NCBI GenBank assembly: GCA_028289345.1
Contig: JANQQL010000031.1
Coordinates: forward strand, 248,001-312,000
Length of the DNA: 64,000 nt
Origin: Planctomycetota bacterium
GTDB lineage: Bacteria; Planctomycetota; B15-G4; SIAN01
Direction of reading: 5' to 3'
Part shown: in pieces, positions 42,165-50,267 of the stretch
Layout of the letters: every line of letters begins with the position of its first letter
Position numbering within the stretch: position 1 is the first letter of the stretch
The notes under the pieces: generated by a model
The model's database searches: none
What the model was told of the DNA's origin: nothing
Seen by the model: the letters and a program-made list of their open reading frames with translations, nothing else
Made by a program: the position numbers and the translations under genes

Positions 42165-45086
42165 ATGGTTGCTCGATCTTCCATTTCCAACGATCGCCGA
42201 CTCGGGAGTTTCCTTCTGGGGATTCCCCGGTGGATCCTCCTCACCATCTCCGTGCTCCCAGGAGGATGTGCGGACTCAGAACTATCAGCAACAAAAACCG
42301 AGGAATCCGCAAGCTCGATTGCCGCACCGCGGTTCCAAGACGTCAGCGCGACCGCGGGGCTGGATTTCGTCCACGACGGGGGAGCCCGGGGAGAGTTTCT
42401 GTACCCCGAAACGATGGGTGGCGGCGGCGGTTTTTTCGATGCCGATGGCGACGGCAACCTGGATCTTTTCTTGGTCGACGGCGGTCCGCTCCCTCCGGAA
42501 CCACCGCGGGCCGGTCACCGGCTGTACCGCTCCCTCGATGACGGTCGTCTGGAAGACGTGACCGAAGCCGCTGGCATCCAGGTGCCTCACTATGGGATGG
42601 GTTGCGTTGCCGCGGACCTCGACAACGATGGTGACCAAGACCTGCTCGTCACCGGAGTGGAGCGCAATCTCCTCTACCGCAACCAAGGCGACGGCACGTT
42701 TCAAGAAATCGGATCCTCGTCCGGACTGCCGCGCGGTCGCTGGTCCACTTCGGCCACCTTCTTCGACTATGACCGCGACGGGGTCCTGGACCTTGCCCTG
42801 GGATACTACGCGGAGTGGAGCCTCGAGATCGATCGGGCCATTCCGGAACGACGCTGCATCACGCCGGAAGGCGTTCGCGACTACTGTCCCGTCGCGCTCT
42901 ACCAACCCGAGGAAGTGCTGCTGTTTCGTGGACGAGGCGACGGCACATTCGAAGAAGTCTCCGAACGCGCAGGCTTCGGGGGCCGCGTCAGCCGAGTCCT
43001 CGGCCTCCTGGTGTTGGACTTCGATGGCGACGGCTGGCTCGATCTGTTCGTCGCCAACGACACCACTCCCTCGCAGCTGTTCCACAATCGCGGCGACGGT
43101 ACGTTCCAGGACATCGGCTACGAGTGTGGACTGGCGTTGAACCAGTGGGGCAACTCGTTCGCCGGAATGGGCGTCGACGTCACCCACGAACAGAACGGCG
43201 AGGTCCTGGCACTGTGTGTCGGCAACTTCAGTGGCGAACCCGTGACCTTCCACCGACAGCAGCGTGATTCCGGCGGCAAAGTGCTGGTCGACGACTTCCT
43301 GGAGCAATCCACCGCCCTGGGGCTCTCGACCCCCACCCTGCGCATGGTCACCTTCGGGCTCGGGTTCGTGGACTACGACCGAGACGGTCAAGAAGACTTG
43401 TTCCTGGTCAACGGCAACCTGGGTCGGATGCAGGAATTCGAAAACATCCCCTACGAACAGCCTTGTCAGGTCTTTCGCCGCACCGACCGGGGTTTTGCCG
43501 AAGTTCGCCTGCCGCCGGACTCTCCGCTCGCCCAACCGATCGTCGGACGCGGACTGGCGTTCGGGGATTGGAACGACGACGGGGCGATCGATCTACTCAT
43601 CCCGGAGAATCAGGGACCTTGCCGACTGTTGGTCCAGGAGCCAGAGCCCTCGGGCCAGTGGTTCCGCGTGGCACTGCAAGGAACTCGTAGCAACCGCAAC
43701 GGGATTGGGGCCCTGGTCACCGTCCATTGCGGAGAGCGGGTGCTTCGCGACCGGGTCATCACCGGGTCCAGCTACTTGGCCATGAACGAACTGACGCTGA
43801 CTTTTGGGATCGGATCGGCGACTTCTGTCGACCGCCTGGAAGTGCGCTGGCCTTCCGGAATTCGCGACGTCCTCACGGAAGTGCCCGCCAACCAAACCTT
43901 GACCATCCTCGAAGGGGACACCGGTGCCGAAGACCACCGGCTTTCCCCGACCAACTCCTTCGCCTCCTACGATGAACTTTCCTTGAGCGAACTCCAAGAG
44001 CGCGCCGCCCTCCATCCGGACCGATCCCAACTGTGGAAAGCCGTCGGCCTTCGCGCCCTTGAGCAGGGCAACACAGATTTGGCTCTCGAGGCGTTGCCGC
44101 GTGCCGTCCGCCTGGCTCCCGATGATTCGGTCGCGGCACTCCACGAAGTGCGTGCACTGGCTGCCGCGGGACGCAAGCGGGAGGTGGTCACTCGGTTGGG
44201 CGAAATGTTTGATCATTTCGGCGCGGATCGCATGACTTTGGACGTGTACTACGACTTCATCCAGCTGGACGAACCCGTGGCCGCGGAAGCACTGCTGGGC
44301 GAAGCATTGAGACGCGACCCGGGCTCGGCGCTGTTGCACTTTCAACTCGGCTGGTTCCTGAGCCGCTACGAACGCTTCCAAGAATCGATGGAAAGCTATC
44401 AGGCCGCCTTCGACCACGACCCCAGTTCCGCGGAGGCTCTGGTCGGCAAGGCCCGTAGCGCACTGCGACTGAATCGCTGGAAAGAGGCGGCCAAAGCCTG
44501 CCGCGCCGCTCTTCAAGTCGACCCCGCGGCCCAGCTTGCACGGACCTTGCTCGCCGAGTCCTTGATCTCCCTGTCCCGAACGACCGAGGCCGCCGAGCTC
44601 TTGCTGGAGAGGCTCAAGAGTCATCCGGCGGAAGGAGATGTGCGCTGGAAGTTGATCGAGATCTTGCGCGGCGCGGAGAGGTCGGAGGAGGCGCTCCGCC
44701 ACATCCGCAAGCTCAATCGTCACAATCCGGAACGCTGCGATGGGTGGCAGCTGCTGCTTCTCCAACTTCGCCACCACGAGAACCGGGGAGCCGCCTTGCG
44801 GAGCGCCCGCGACGCGGTGGCCGCCTGTCCCCGCTCGGGAACAGTGCTGTACCTGGCGGCGATGGTCCGCTCCGATCAGGAGGACGAGCCGGCGGCGATT
44901 CTTCAGTTGCTTCGCGACTCGGTCGGCTATGAGAAAGACCATCGCAAGGCCTGGAAAATGCGGGCCCGGCTGGCCGGGCAACTGGGCCATCGGCAGGAGG
45001 CGAGGCAGGCCTGGCAGGAGGTCTTGCGCCTGGATCCCCAGGACTCGGAAGCGCTGCGTTTTCTAGACTCCCCCGACGGGTCGTGA
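42165..45086 (+). CDS. VCBS/FG-GAP and ASPIC/UnbV lipoprotein with TPR repeats
   Basis: 973 residues. Signal with lipobox-like SVLPGGC (Cys35). Residues 50-460 hold FG-GAP/VCBS repeats such as GGFFDADGDGNLDLFLVDGG, VAADLDNDGDQDLLVTG and FVDYDRDGQEDLFLVNGN, whose Asp-rich loops bind calcium in beta-propellers. Then an ASPIC/UnbV region: GSNRNGIGALVTVHCGERVL-like sequence (in the protein RSNRNGIGALVTVHCGERVL), GSSYLAMNELTLTFGIG and VRWPSGIRDVLTEV. The last 350 residues are TPR repeats. Such proteins sit on the outer surface; functions in adhesion or assembly are proposed but rarely tested. A second one lies at 46065-47870. Confidence 0.85.
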   Translation: MVARSSISNDRRLGSFLLGIPRWILLTISVLPGGCADSELSATKTEESASSIAAPRFQDVSATAGLDFVHDGGARGEFLYPETMGGGGGFFDADGDGNLDLFLVDGGPLPPEPPRAGHRLYRSLDDGRLEDVTEAAGIQVPHYGMGCVAADLDNDGDQDLLVTGVERNLLYRNQGDGTFQEIGSSSGLPRGRWSTSATFFDYDRDGVLDLALGYYAEWSLEIDRAIPERRCITPEGVRDYCPVALYQPEEVLLFRGRGDGTFEEVSERAGFGGRVSRVLGLLVLDFDGDGWLDLFVANDTTPSQLFHNRGDGTFQDIGYECGLALNQWGNSFAGMGVDVTHEQNGEVLALCVGNFSGEPVTFHRQQRDSGGKVLVDDFLEQSTALGLSTPTLRMVTFGLGFVDYDRDGQEDLFLVNGNLGRMQEFENIPYEQPCQVFRRTDRGFAEVRLPPDSPLAQPIVGRGLAFGDWNDDGAIDLLIPENQGPCRLLVQEPEPSGQWFRVALQGTRSNRNGIGALVTVHCGERVLRDRVITGSSYLAMNELTLTFGIGSATSVDRLEVRWPSGIRDVLTEVPANQTLTILEGDTGAEDHRLSPTNSFASYDELSLSELQERAALHPDRSQLWKAVGLRALEQGNTDLALEALPRAVRLAPDDSVAALHEVRALAAAGRKREVVTRLGEMFDHFGADRMTLDVYYDFIQLDEPVAAEALLGEALRRDPGSALLHFQLGWFLSRYERFQESMESYQAAFDHDPSSAEALVGKARSALRLNRWKEAAKACRAALQVDPAAQLARTLLAESLISLSRTTEAAELLLERLKSHPAEGDVRWKLIEILRGAERSEEALRHIRKLNRHNPERCDGWQLLLLQLRHHENRGAALRSARDAVAACPRSGTVLYLAAMVRSDQEDEPAAILQLLRDSVGYEKDHRKAWKMRARLAGQLGHRQEARQAWQEVLRLDPQDSEALRFLDSPDGS

Positions 45087-45191
45087 GCCGGGTTCCCCGG
45101 CCTCCCGCTGGTCGGGACAAGATCGATAGAATGCTTTCTTTCGCTCGGCCCGCGTCCCTGCGCGGGCTTGGAATTGGTTGAGACGCGCCGA

Positions 45192-46004
45192 ATGCACGAC
45201 CCCACCAAAGAGGTCTACGATCGGATCTCTTTCCTCCTCAACGAAGTCGAAGCACGCTTGGACGAGGGGTATCCCGACGAGGCATTGCAGATCGCCGTCC
45301 AAGCGCGCCATTTGATCGAGCGCTCGCAAATCGACGCCATCGACCTCCGCGTCGACACTCACTACCTGATGGCCTCGTGCCATTTCGATTTGCGAGACAT
45401 TGGTTCCGCACTGCGGGAATATGACAAAGTGCGAACTCTGGATGACAAGGATCCCGAGATCGACTACTGGCAAGCTCGCGCGCTTTTTCATTCTTGGCGG
45501 TTCGAAGAAACCCAGGCGCTCCTGCAGCGCTACCAACCGGTTCCCACGACTCGAGCCCCCGCCCTGTACTACTTTGCCTTGGTGTCCGAGTTCATGGGCA
45601 AGCACGGCGAAGCTGATTCTCTGTTCGCTCGCTCGGAGGCAGAGAATCCGACCGACTACCCCAAGCCGATTCGCCTCCCGTCAGACGATGTGCAGGAGAT
45701 GTTGGAAGAACTCGTCTTCAACCTGCCACCCGACGTGCGCAAGGCACTGGATCGCGTGAAGATCAAACTCACGCCGCTCCCCACTCCCTCGATTCACGCC
45801 AGTCCGGACTTCGATCCACTGGACCTCGGCGTCTACCGGACCGGGGAGCAGTCGATTGAGATCTTCCAGCGGAACCTGGAGAGGGTGTCCAACGATCTCG
45901 ACGATCTGCGCGAAGAGTTGCGCATGACTCTGCTCAATAAGATCGGCAATTATCTGGGTTGGGACGAGCAGAACATCACTCCTCACCAACGATCGGTCAA
46001 CTAA
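45192..46004 (+). CDS. TPR protein fused to a degenerate zincin (Zincin_1-like)
   Basis: 270 residues. The first 140 form TPR-type helices (GYPDEALQIAVQARHLIERS, ALREYDKVRTLDDKDPEIDY). From about residue 165, LPPDVRKALDRVKIKLTPLP, LGVYRTGEQSIEIFQRNLER and DLDDLREELRMTLLNKIGNY resemble the small Zincin_1 metallopeptidases, where the last motif reads LLHEIGHHFG. Here it is NKIGNYLG (residues 249-256): both histidines are Asn and the Glu is Lys, so zinc binding and catalysis are lost. ATG 45192 is preferred to an earlier TTG. Probably a binding or scaffold protein derived from a peptidase. Confidence 0.75.
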   Translation: MHDPTKEVYDRISFLLNEVEARLDEGYPDEALQIAVQARHLIERSQIDAIDLRVDTHYLMASCHFDLRDIGSALREYDKVRTLDDKDPEIDYWQARALFHSWRFEETQALLQRYQPVPTTRAPALYYFALVSEFMGKHGEADSLFARSEAENPTDYPKPIRLPSDDVQEMLEELVFNLPPDVRKALDRVKIKLTPLPTPSIHASPDFDPLDLGVYRTGEQSIEIFQRNLERVSNDLDDLREELRMTLLNKIGNYLGWDEQNITPHQRSVN

Positions 46005-46064
46005 GGAACGACGATCAGACTGGCCAAGACTCCGGGCGAGCAAGCTTGATCAGGCCAAACTCGA

Positions 46065-47870
46065 TCAGCGACTTTCCGTCACCACGTGGTACTTGCCAGA
46101 TTCCAGTCCACTGAGAGTTTGCACTGCCCCGCTGGGCCAACGGATCTCGGCGGAGCAGGCCCCATTCCGGTCGCCGAGACCGAAGAACAATCGCAAATCC
46201 AACCAGGACAAGTAAGACGTCGAGCCGCGCACTTCCTCGACCTGAACCTTGTCCCCACAGGTCAGGGTGACCCGGGCACCGATGGCGTCTCGAGGGCTTT
46301 CGGTTCCGATCAGCTGCAATCCAATCCAGCGGTGGTCCGCCCGAGGTCGGTTCTCGAGAAGCGCCGCGGGCTGGTCGTTGTTGCTGGCGATGGCGTCCAG
46401 GTCTCCGTCGTTGTCCAAGTCTCCGACTGCCAACCCGCGCCCGACGTGGCGGTGACGGAAGTACGAACCGAGGGACGATCCGATCTCTTGGAAACGGCCG
46501 TCTCCGAGGTTTTCGTAGAAGTGCGCCACCTGCTCGAAGGTCTGGGAGGGATCGCGTAGCGCGGCCATTTCCAAGATGTGGCCGTTCAGTACCATCAGGT
46601 CCAGATCAGCGTCACGATCGAAGTCGAAGAAGTCCGCCCCAAATCCGGTGAACAGATACGAGGCCTCCCCCAAACCACGCTGATTCGCCACGTCGTCATA
46701 AAAATCGGGACCTTGGCGCTGGTAGAGGACATTGGGCTCCTTCCCGAAATTGGCGGCGAAGATGTCGAAGTCCAGGTCCCCGTCGAAGTCGGCGATGTCG
46801 GTTCCCATGCAAGCCTGGGTGGATCCCTTACTACTGACGGAAACTCCAAACAGATCGGCCTCGTTGGTGAACTTCCAATCCCCGTGATTGATCCACAGGT
46901 AGTTCTCGTTCGAGTCGTTGGCGATGAACAGATCGATGCGGCCGTTGTCGTCGTGGTCGAAGGGCACCACCGCCAGCCCCTTGCCAACGGGATCGACGAT
47001 TCCTGCGGACTCGGTCATGTCCGTGAACTGAAAGTCGCCGTCATTGCGAAACAGCCGATCCTCCGAAGGCTTCAGCGTATCGGGGTGACAGTAGTCGAGG
47101 AATTTCTCGCCGTTGGCGAACCCGCTGCACACGTTGTAGTTCTCGAAATCACACAACGCGTAATTGGCCAGGTACAGGTCCAGGTCACCGTCCGCGTCGA
47201 AGTCGGCCCAACCAGCGGCAGTGCTCCACTCCGGGTCTTGCAACGGCGACGGCGGCGCTCCTTCGGCGGCGAGGCGCGCGAACACGTCCTCGAACTTGCC
47301 GTTGCCGAGATTTCGATACAGCACATTCTCGCGCAAGTTGGTGACGAACAGGTCCGGAAGGCCGTCATTGTCGATGTCGGGGCAGGTCGCTCCCATGCCG
47401 TAGCCCGCGTCCCCCACTCCCGCCTCGTCGGTCACATCGGTGAACTGCAAGCCTCCGTCATTTCGAAACAAGCGATTGGTCGGCGGCTCCACCTGCTCTG
47501 GGTACCCGGGCAGTGGCCGGCATTGCACCAAGTAGACGTCCAGGTCCCCGTCGACGTCGTAGTCGAACAAGGCCACTCCCGAGCCAGCAGTCTCCGGCAG
47601 GTACTTCTTCTCCGGAGTCGTGAATCGGTGGTGGCGGAAATCGAGTCCAACATCGCGACGCCACACAAACACCGCATCGTCCGATTCCGGGGGCGGTTGC
47701 GACGGCGGATCGTCGGCCGTCACTGGCGGCGCGACCGGAATCGAGTCGGCAGCTTCCTTCGCCGGCGGAGGACCTGGCTCACTCGGATCTCCGTCGCTGC
47801 AAGCGGCCAGGAGAAGAAGCATGCCCGCGCCACCCCCACGAATGCGGGAACCCAGTCGGAAACGTGCCAT
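46065..47870 (-). CDS. VCBS/FG-GAP and ASPIC/UnbV lipoprotein
   Basis: 601 residues from ATG 47870. Lipoprotein signal GGGAGMLLLLAACSDGDPS with Cys near 25, then a Pro-rich linker. VALFDYDVDGDLDVYLVQCR, CPDIDNDGLPDLFVTNLREN, GWADFDADGDLDLYLANYAL and AVGDLDNDGDLDAIASNND are calcium-loop repeats of the VCBS/FG-GAP kind; the end is of the ASPIC/UnbV type (DAIGARVTLTCGDKVQVEEV, IRWPSGAVQTLSG). It lacks the TPR part of the paralogue at 42165. A TPR protein gene lies directly upstream (five-base gap), so the two-gene unit gives a similar VCBS+TPR pair. Outer surface location is likely. Confidence 0.87.
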   Translation of the reverse strand: MARFRLGSRIRGGGAGMLLLLAACSDGDPSEPGPPPAKEAADSIPVAPPVTADDPPSQPPPESDDAVFVWRRDVGLDFRHHRFTTPEKKYLPETAGSGVALFDYDVDGDLDVYLVQCRPLPGYPEQVEPPTNRLFRNDGGLQFTDVTDEAGVGDAGYGMGATCPDIDNDGLPDLFVTNLRENVLYRNLGNGKFEDVFARLAAEGAPPSPLQDPEWSTAAGWADFDADGDLDLYLANYALCDFENYNVCSGFANGEKFLDYCHPDTLKPSEDRLFRNDGDFQFTDMTESAGIVDPVGKGLAVVPFDHDDNGRIDLFIANDSNENYLWINHGDWKFTNEADLFGVSVSSKGSTQACMGTDIADFDGDLDFDIFAANFGKEPNVLYQRQGPDFYDDVANQRGLGEASYLFTGFGADFFDFDRDADLDLMVLNGHILEMAALRDPSQTFEQVAHFYENLGDGRFQEIGSSLGSYFRHRHVGRGLAVGDLDNDGDLDAIASNNDQPAALLENRPRADHRWIGLQLIGTESPRDAIGARVTLTCGDKVQVEEVRGSTSYLSWLDLRLFFGLGDRNGACSAEIRWPSGAVQTLSGLESGKYHVVTESR

Positions 47871-47875
47871 GGGGA

Positions 47876-48907
47876 TCACTCTTCCTCCGGGTTCGAAGTC
47901 GGAGGTCCCTGCTCCAGCCGGACGCGAAGTGGTTCGAGGGCCTTCCAACCGGGACGCTCCGCCGCAAGCTCGTCGTATTCTTTCTGGGCACTCGCCTGCT
48001 CGCCGGCCAGGTACTCGTGCCACGCGAGCTGCAAGCGTCGATTCAGGTCCGCCGGGTTGAGATCTTTGAGTTCTCGCAACAACTGTCGGGTCTGCTCTTC
48101 ATCGGGCGCAGACTGGGAAGCGATGCTGTCGGTCAACGTGTTGATCTTGCGCCAGATCTCCATGTGGTGTCGCGCCTTGTCGCGATCCCCCATGGCCAGG
48201 TAGCAGCCACGCAGTTTCCAGTGGGCCTGCTTGTCCCCCGGCGTCTTCTGCAACACGGTGTCCAGGTCCTTCTTGGCATTTTCGAAGTCCTGGGCCTCCA
48301 TGCGAATCTCGGCCCGTTCCAGCAATGCCGAGGGGTGGAACGGATCGAGAACCAGCGCTCGGTTCAGGTCTTCCCTTCCCTGCTTCTTGGCCTCGGGGTC
48401 TAGGGCTTCTCCCCGCAGAAGCAGCTGAGCTCGCATCACCAACAGGCTGGCTTGGGTGTCCCGGTCGACTCTCATCAAGGGCCCGTCGACCAACTCGGTG
48501 ATCAGGACGATCGCCTCTTCGGACTTCCGCTGGCGAAACTTGGCGCGAGCCAGGTTCACCAACAGACCGGGCTTGCGGCCCGCCAACTCGACGGCTTTCT
48601 CCGCCGCCTGCTCAGCCCTGCCGTCCTTGCGCAATGCCCATTGGTTGGACAAGTGACACTCGGCCAGCAAGGTCCATCCGGCCGCGAGATCGGGATGGCG
48701 GCGCACCAGTTTTTCGCACTCGCGAGCAGCCTCGGGAAACCGCCGCTGCTCCATGTACGCAAGGATCATCCGCTGAAACTGCGCAATGTCGACCGGAGTG
48801 CCGCGGGTCGCCGCGGACTGCTGAGCCGCGGCGCGTTCCGCTGGCATGAAAACCAGCACACAGACGAGGAGCGGGAGGGATACCCCGCGAAGAAAACGCG
48901 AAATCAT
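47876..48907 (-). CDS. Exported TPR protein
   Basis: 343 residues. Signal peptide MISRFLRGVSLPLLVCVLVF with AAAQ cleavage region. At least five TPR units: EQRRFPEAARECEKLVRRHP, GRKPGLLVNLARAKFRQRKS, REDLNRALVLDPFHPSALLE, ENAKKDLDTVLQKTPGDKQA and RRLQLAWHEYLAGEQASAQK. ATG 48907 is chosen because the signal follows directly. Co-transcribed with the VCBS/UnbV lipoprotein downstream; divergent from the MCE-like gene with only 91 bases for both promoters. Probably a periplasmic partner of the VCBS lipoprotein. Confidence 0.82.
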   Translation of the reverse strand: MISRFLRGVSLPLLVCVLVFMPAERAAAQQSAATRGTPVDIAQFQRMILAYMEQRRFPEAARECEKLVRRHPDLAAGWTLLAECHLSNQWALRKDGRAEQAAEKAVELAGRKPGLLVNLARAKFRQRKSEEAIVLITELVDGPLMRVDRDTQASLLVMRAQLLLRGEALDPEAKKQGREDLNRALVLDPFHPSALLERAEIRMEAQDFENAKKDLDTVLQKTPGDKQAHWKLRGCYLAMGDRDKARHHMEIWRKINTLTDSIASQSAPDEEQTRQLLRELKDLNPADLNRRLQLAWHEYLAGEQASAQKEYDELAAERPGWKALEPLRVRLEQGPPTSNPEEE

Positions 48908-48998
48908 GAGTTGGTCGGATCCTCGCCAGTCATCACCAAGGAAAGATAGCACAGCCCTGAATCAGGGGAAAGCACGGGGAAAAGGTAGGATCCCGAGG

Positions 48999-50267
48999 AT
49001 GAACGGCGAGCCAAAACGCTGGAAGAAATGGCTGGGAGCAGGAGTTTGGATCACCATCCTGGGGCTGGGCGGATTGGCGGCCCGCACCATTCCCCCGAGT
49101 GACCGCTACGCCTTCGGGCGCACTCAAACCGAGCTGTGGCGGGGGTGGATGTCGCCGAGCCCCCGCTACCTCGTCGAGTTCCCGGGAGGCTCACGGATCG
49201 ACCGTGGCGACGGCGTGTTCTCGCCCGCAGGTGGAGAATGGCGACGGGTCGGCGAGGTCATCGACGTGCAAACGATCGCGGACTCGACCCAGGTCACTCT
49301 TTTGCTCGACACCGCACGCGAAGAAGACCGTCTGCCCGCCGACAGCCGAGTGGTCCGCCGCTCCCAGCCGGCCTCTCTCCTGTACTGTTTGCAGACGCTC
49401 ATGCCCGAGGCGCGGCGGAACGAGATTCGTCGCGAGTGGGAATCGTTCTTGGCCACCTACCGGGGCCGGCTGATGACCCAACTCCGGCCCTTGGTGCCTG
49501 AATTGGCGCGAGAGGTCTCCGAGTTCCTGGGCGGCGAAGTGCAGCGGGTGTTGGCCGGACGAACCGCCGACGTGGAAACGATTCTCGGCCGCTACCGTCA
49601 GGAGATTGGCCAAGAGCGTCTGTTTCCTCTCCTTGGCAAAGAGATCTGGCCCATTGTGCAGCAGCATGCCGGCCCCGCCGCCGAATCCATCGGACGCAAG
49701 CTGTGGGATCGAGCCCCGCTGTTCGACTTGGCATGGCGTGCTGCCTACGACCGCGTGCTGGCCGATCGTCCTGTGAAACTGGAATCTCGCTGGAAAGCCT
49801 TCGTTCGAGACGAAGCCATTCCCATCTTGCGAGACAACGAGACGTTGCTCCAAGAGACCTTTCGCCAGGTTCTTCACGATGTGGCGCGCAGCGAAACCGT
49901 GCAAAGCACGATGAAGGATATCGCCACCATGGTGGTGACGGATCCCGAGCTGCAACGCCTCGCCGTCGACGTGATCCGGGAAGTGCTGTTGGACAATCCC
50001 CGCCTCGAAGCTTTCCTGCAAGACTTGGGCAATGACCCTGCCATTCAGAACCGACTGGGTCGGGTCAACGATCTGATGCAGCGTTTCTTCAATCGGCTCG
50101 GCAATCTGTTGGTCTACGACTCCTCCGGAACCACCATCAATGCGGAGTTGGCGCGGGTCCTGCGCCTCCTCTTGCTCCGCCAAGACGACCAGTACCTGTT
50201 CCTGGAACGCGGGGTCGGCCCCGCCCTCGCTGACGGAGAGGCCCTGATTGGAATCCACGAAGGCTGA
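48999..50267 (+). CDS. MCE/MlaD-like membrane-anchored protein
   Basis: 422 residues from ATG 48999 (GAGG just upstream). A membrane helix (WLGAGVWITILGLGGLAARTI) is followed by a small beta domain, RYLVEFPGGSRIDRGDGVFS and WRRVGEVIDVQTIADSTQVT, LLLD, that looks like the MCE domain of MlaD/PqiB (the VGxV element followed by a V-x-L strand). The rest, about 270 residues, is helical, as in MCE proteins with long periplasmic tunnels. It overlaps the fused Mla-type ATPase/permease gene by 20 bases, which supports lipid transport. The MCE call rests on a weak match. Confidence 0.55.
   Translation: MNGEPKRWKKWLGAGVWITILGLGGLAARTIPPSDRYAFGRTQTELWRGWMSPSPRYLVEFPGGSRIDRGDGVFSPAGGEWRRVGEVIDVQTIADSTQVTLLLDTAREEDRLPADSRVVRRSQPASLLYCLQTLMPEARRNEIRREWESFLATYRGRLMTQLRPLVPELAREVSEFLGGEVQRVLAGRTADVETILGRYRQEIGQERLFPLLGKEIWPIVQQHAGPAAESIGRKLWDRAPLFDLAWRAAYDRVLADRPVKLESRWKAFVRDEAIPILRDNETLLQETFRQVLHDVARSETVQSTMKDIATMVVTDPELQRLAVDVIREVLLDNPRLEAFLQDLGNDPAIQNRLGRVNDLMQRFFNRLGNLLVYDSSGTTINAELARVLRLLLLRQDDQYLFLERGVGPALADGEALIGIHEG

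Noticed and set aside
40970..42541. Plus-strand open frame of 523 codons
   Set aside because: Runs antisense to the AAA ATPase gene and then into the VCBS lipoprotein gene in a wrong frame; no motif.
46578..48203. Plus-strand open frame of 541 codons with regular VxVxV pattern
   Set aside because: The regular pattern is the mirror image of the Asp-rich VCBS repeats on the other strand.
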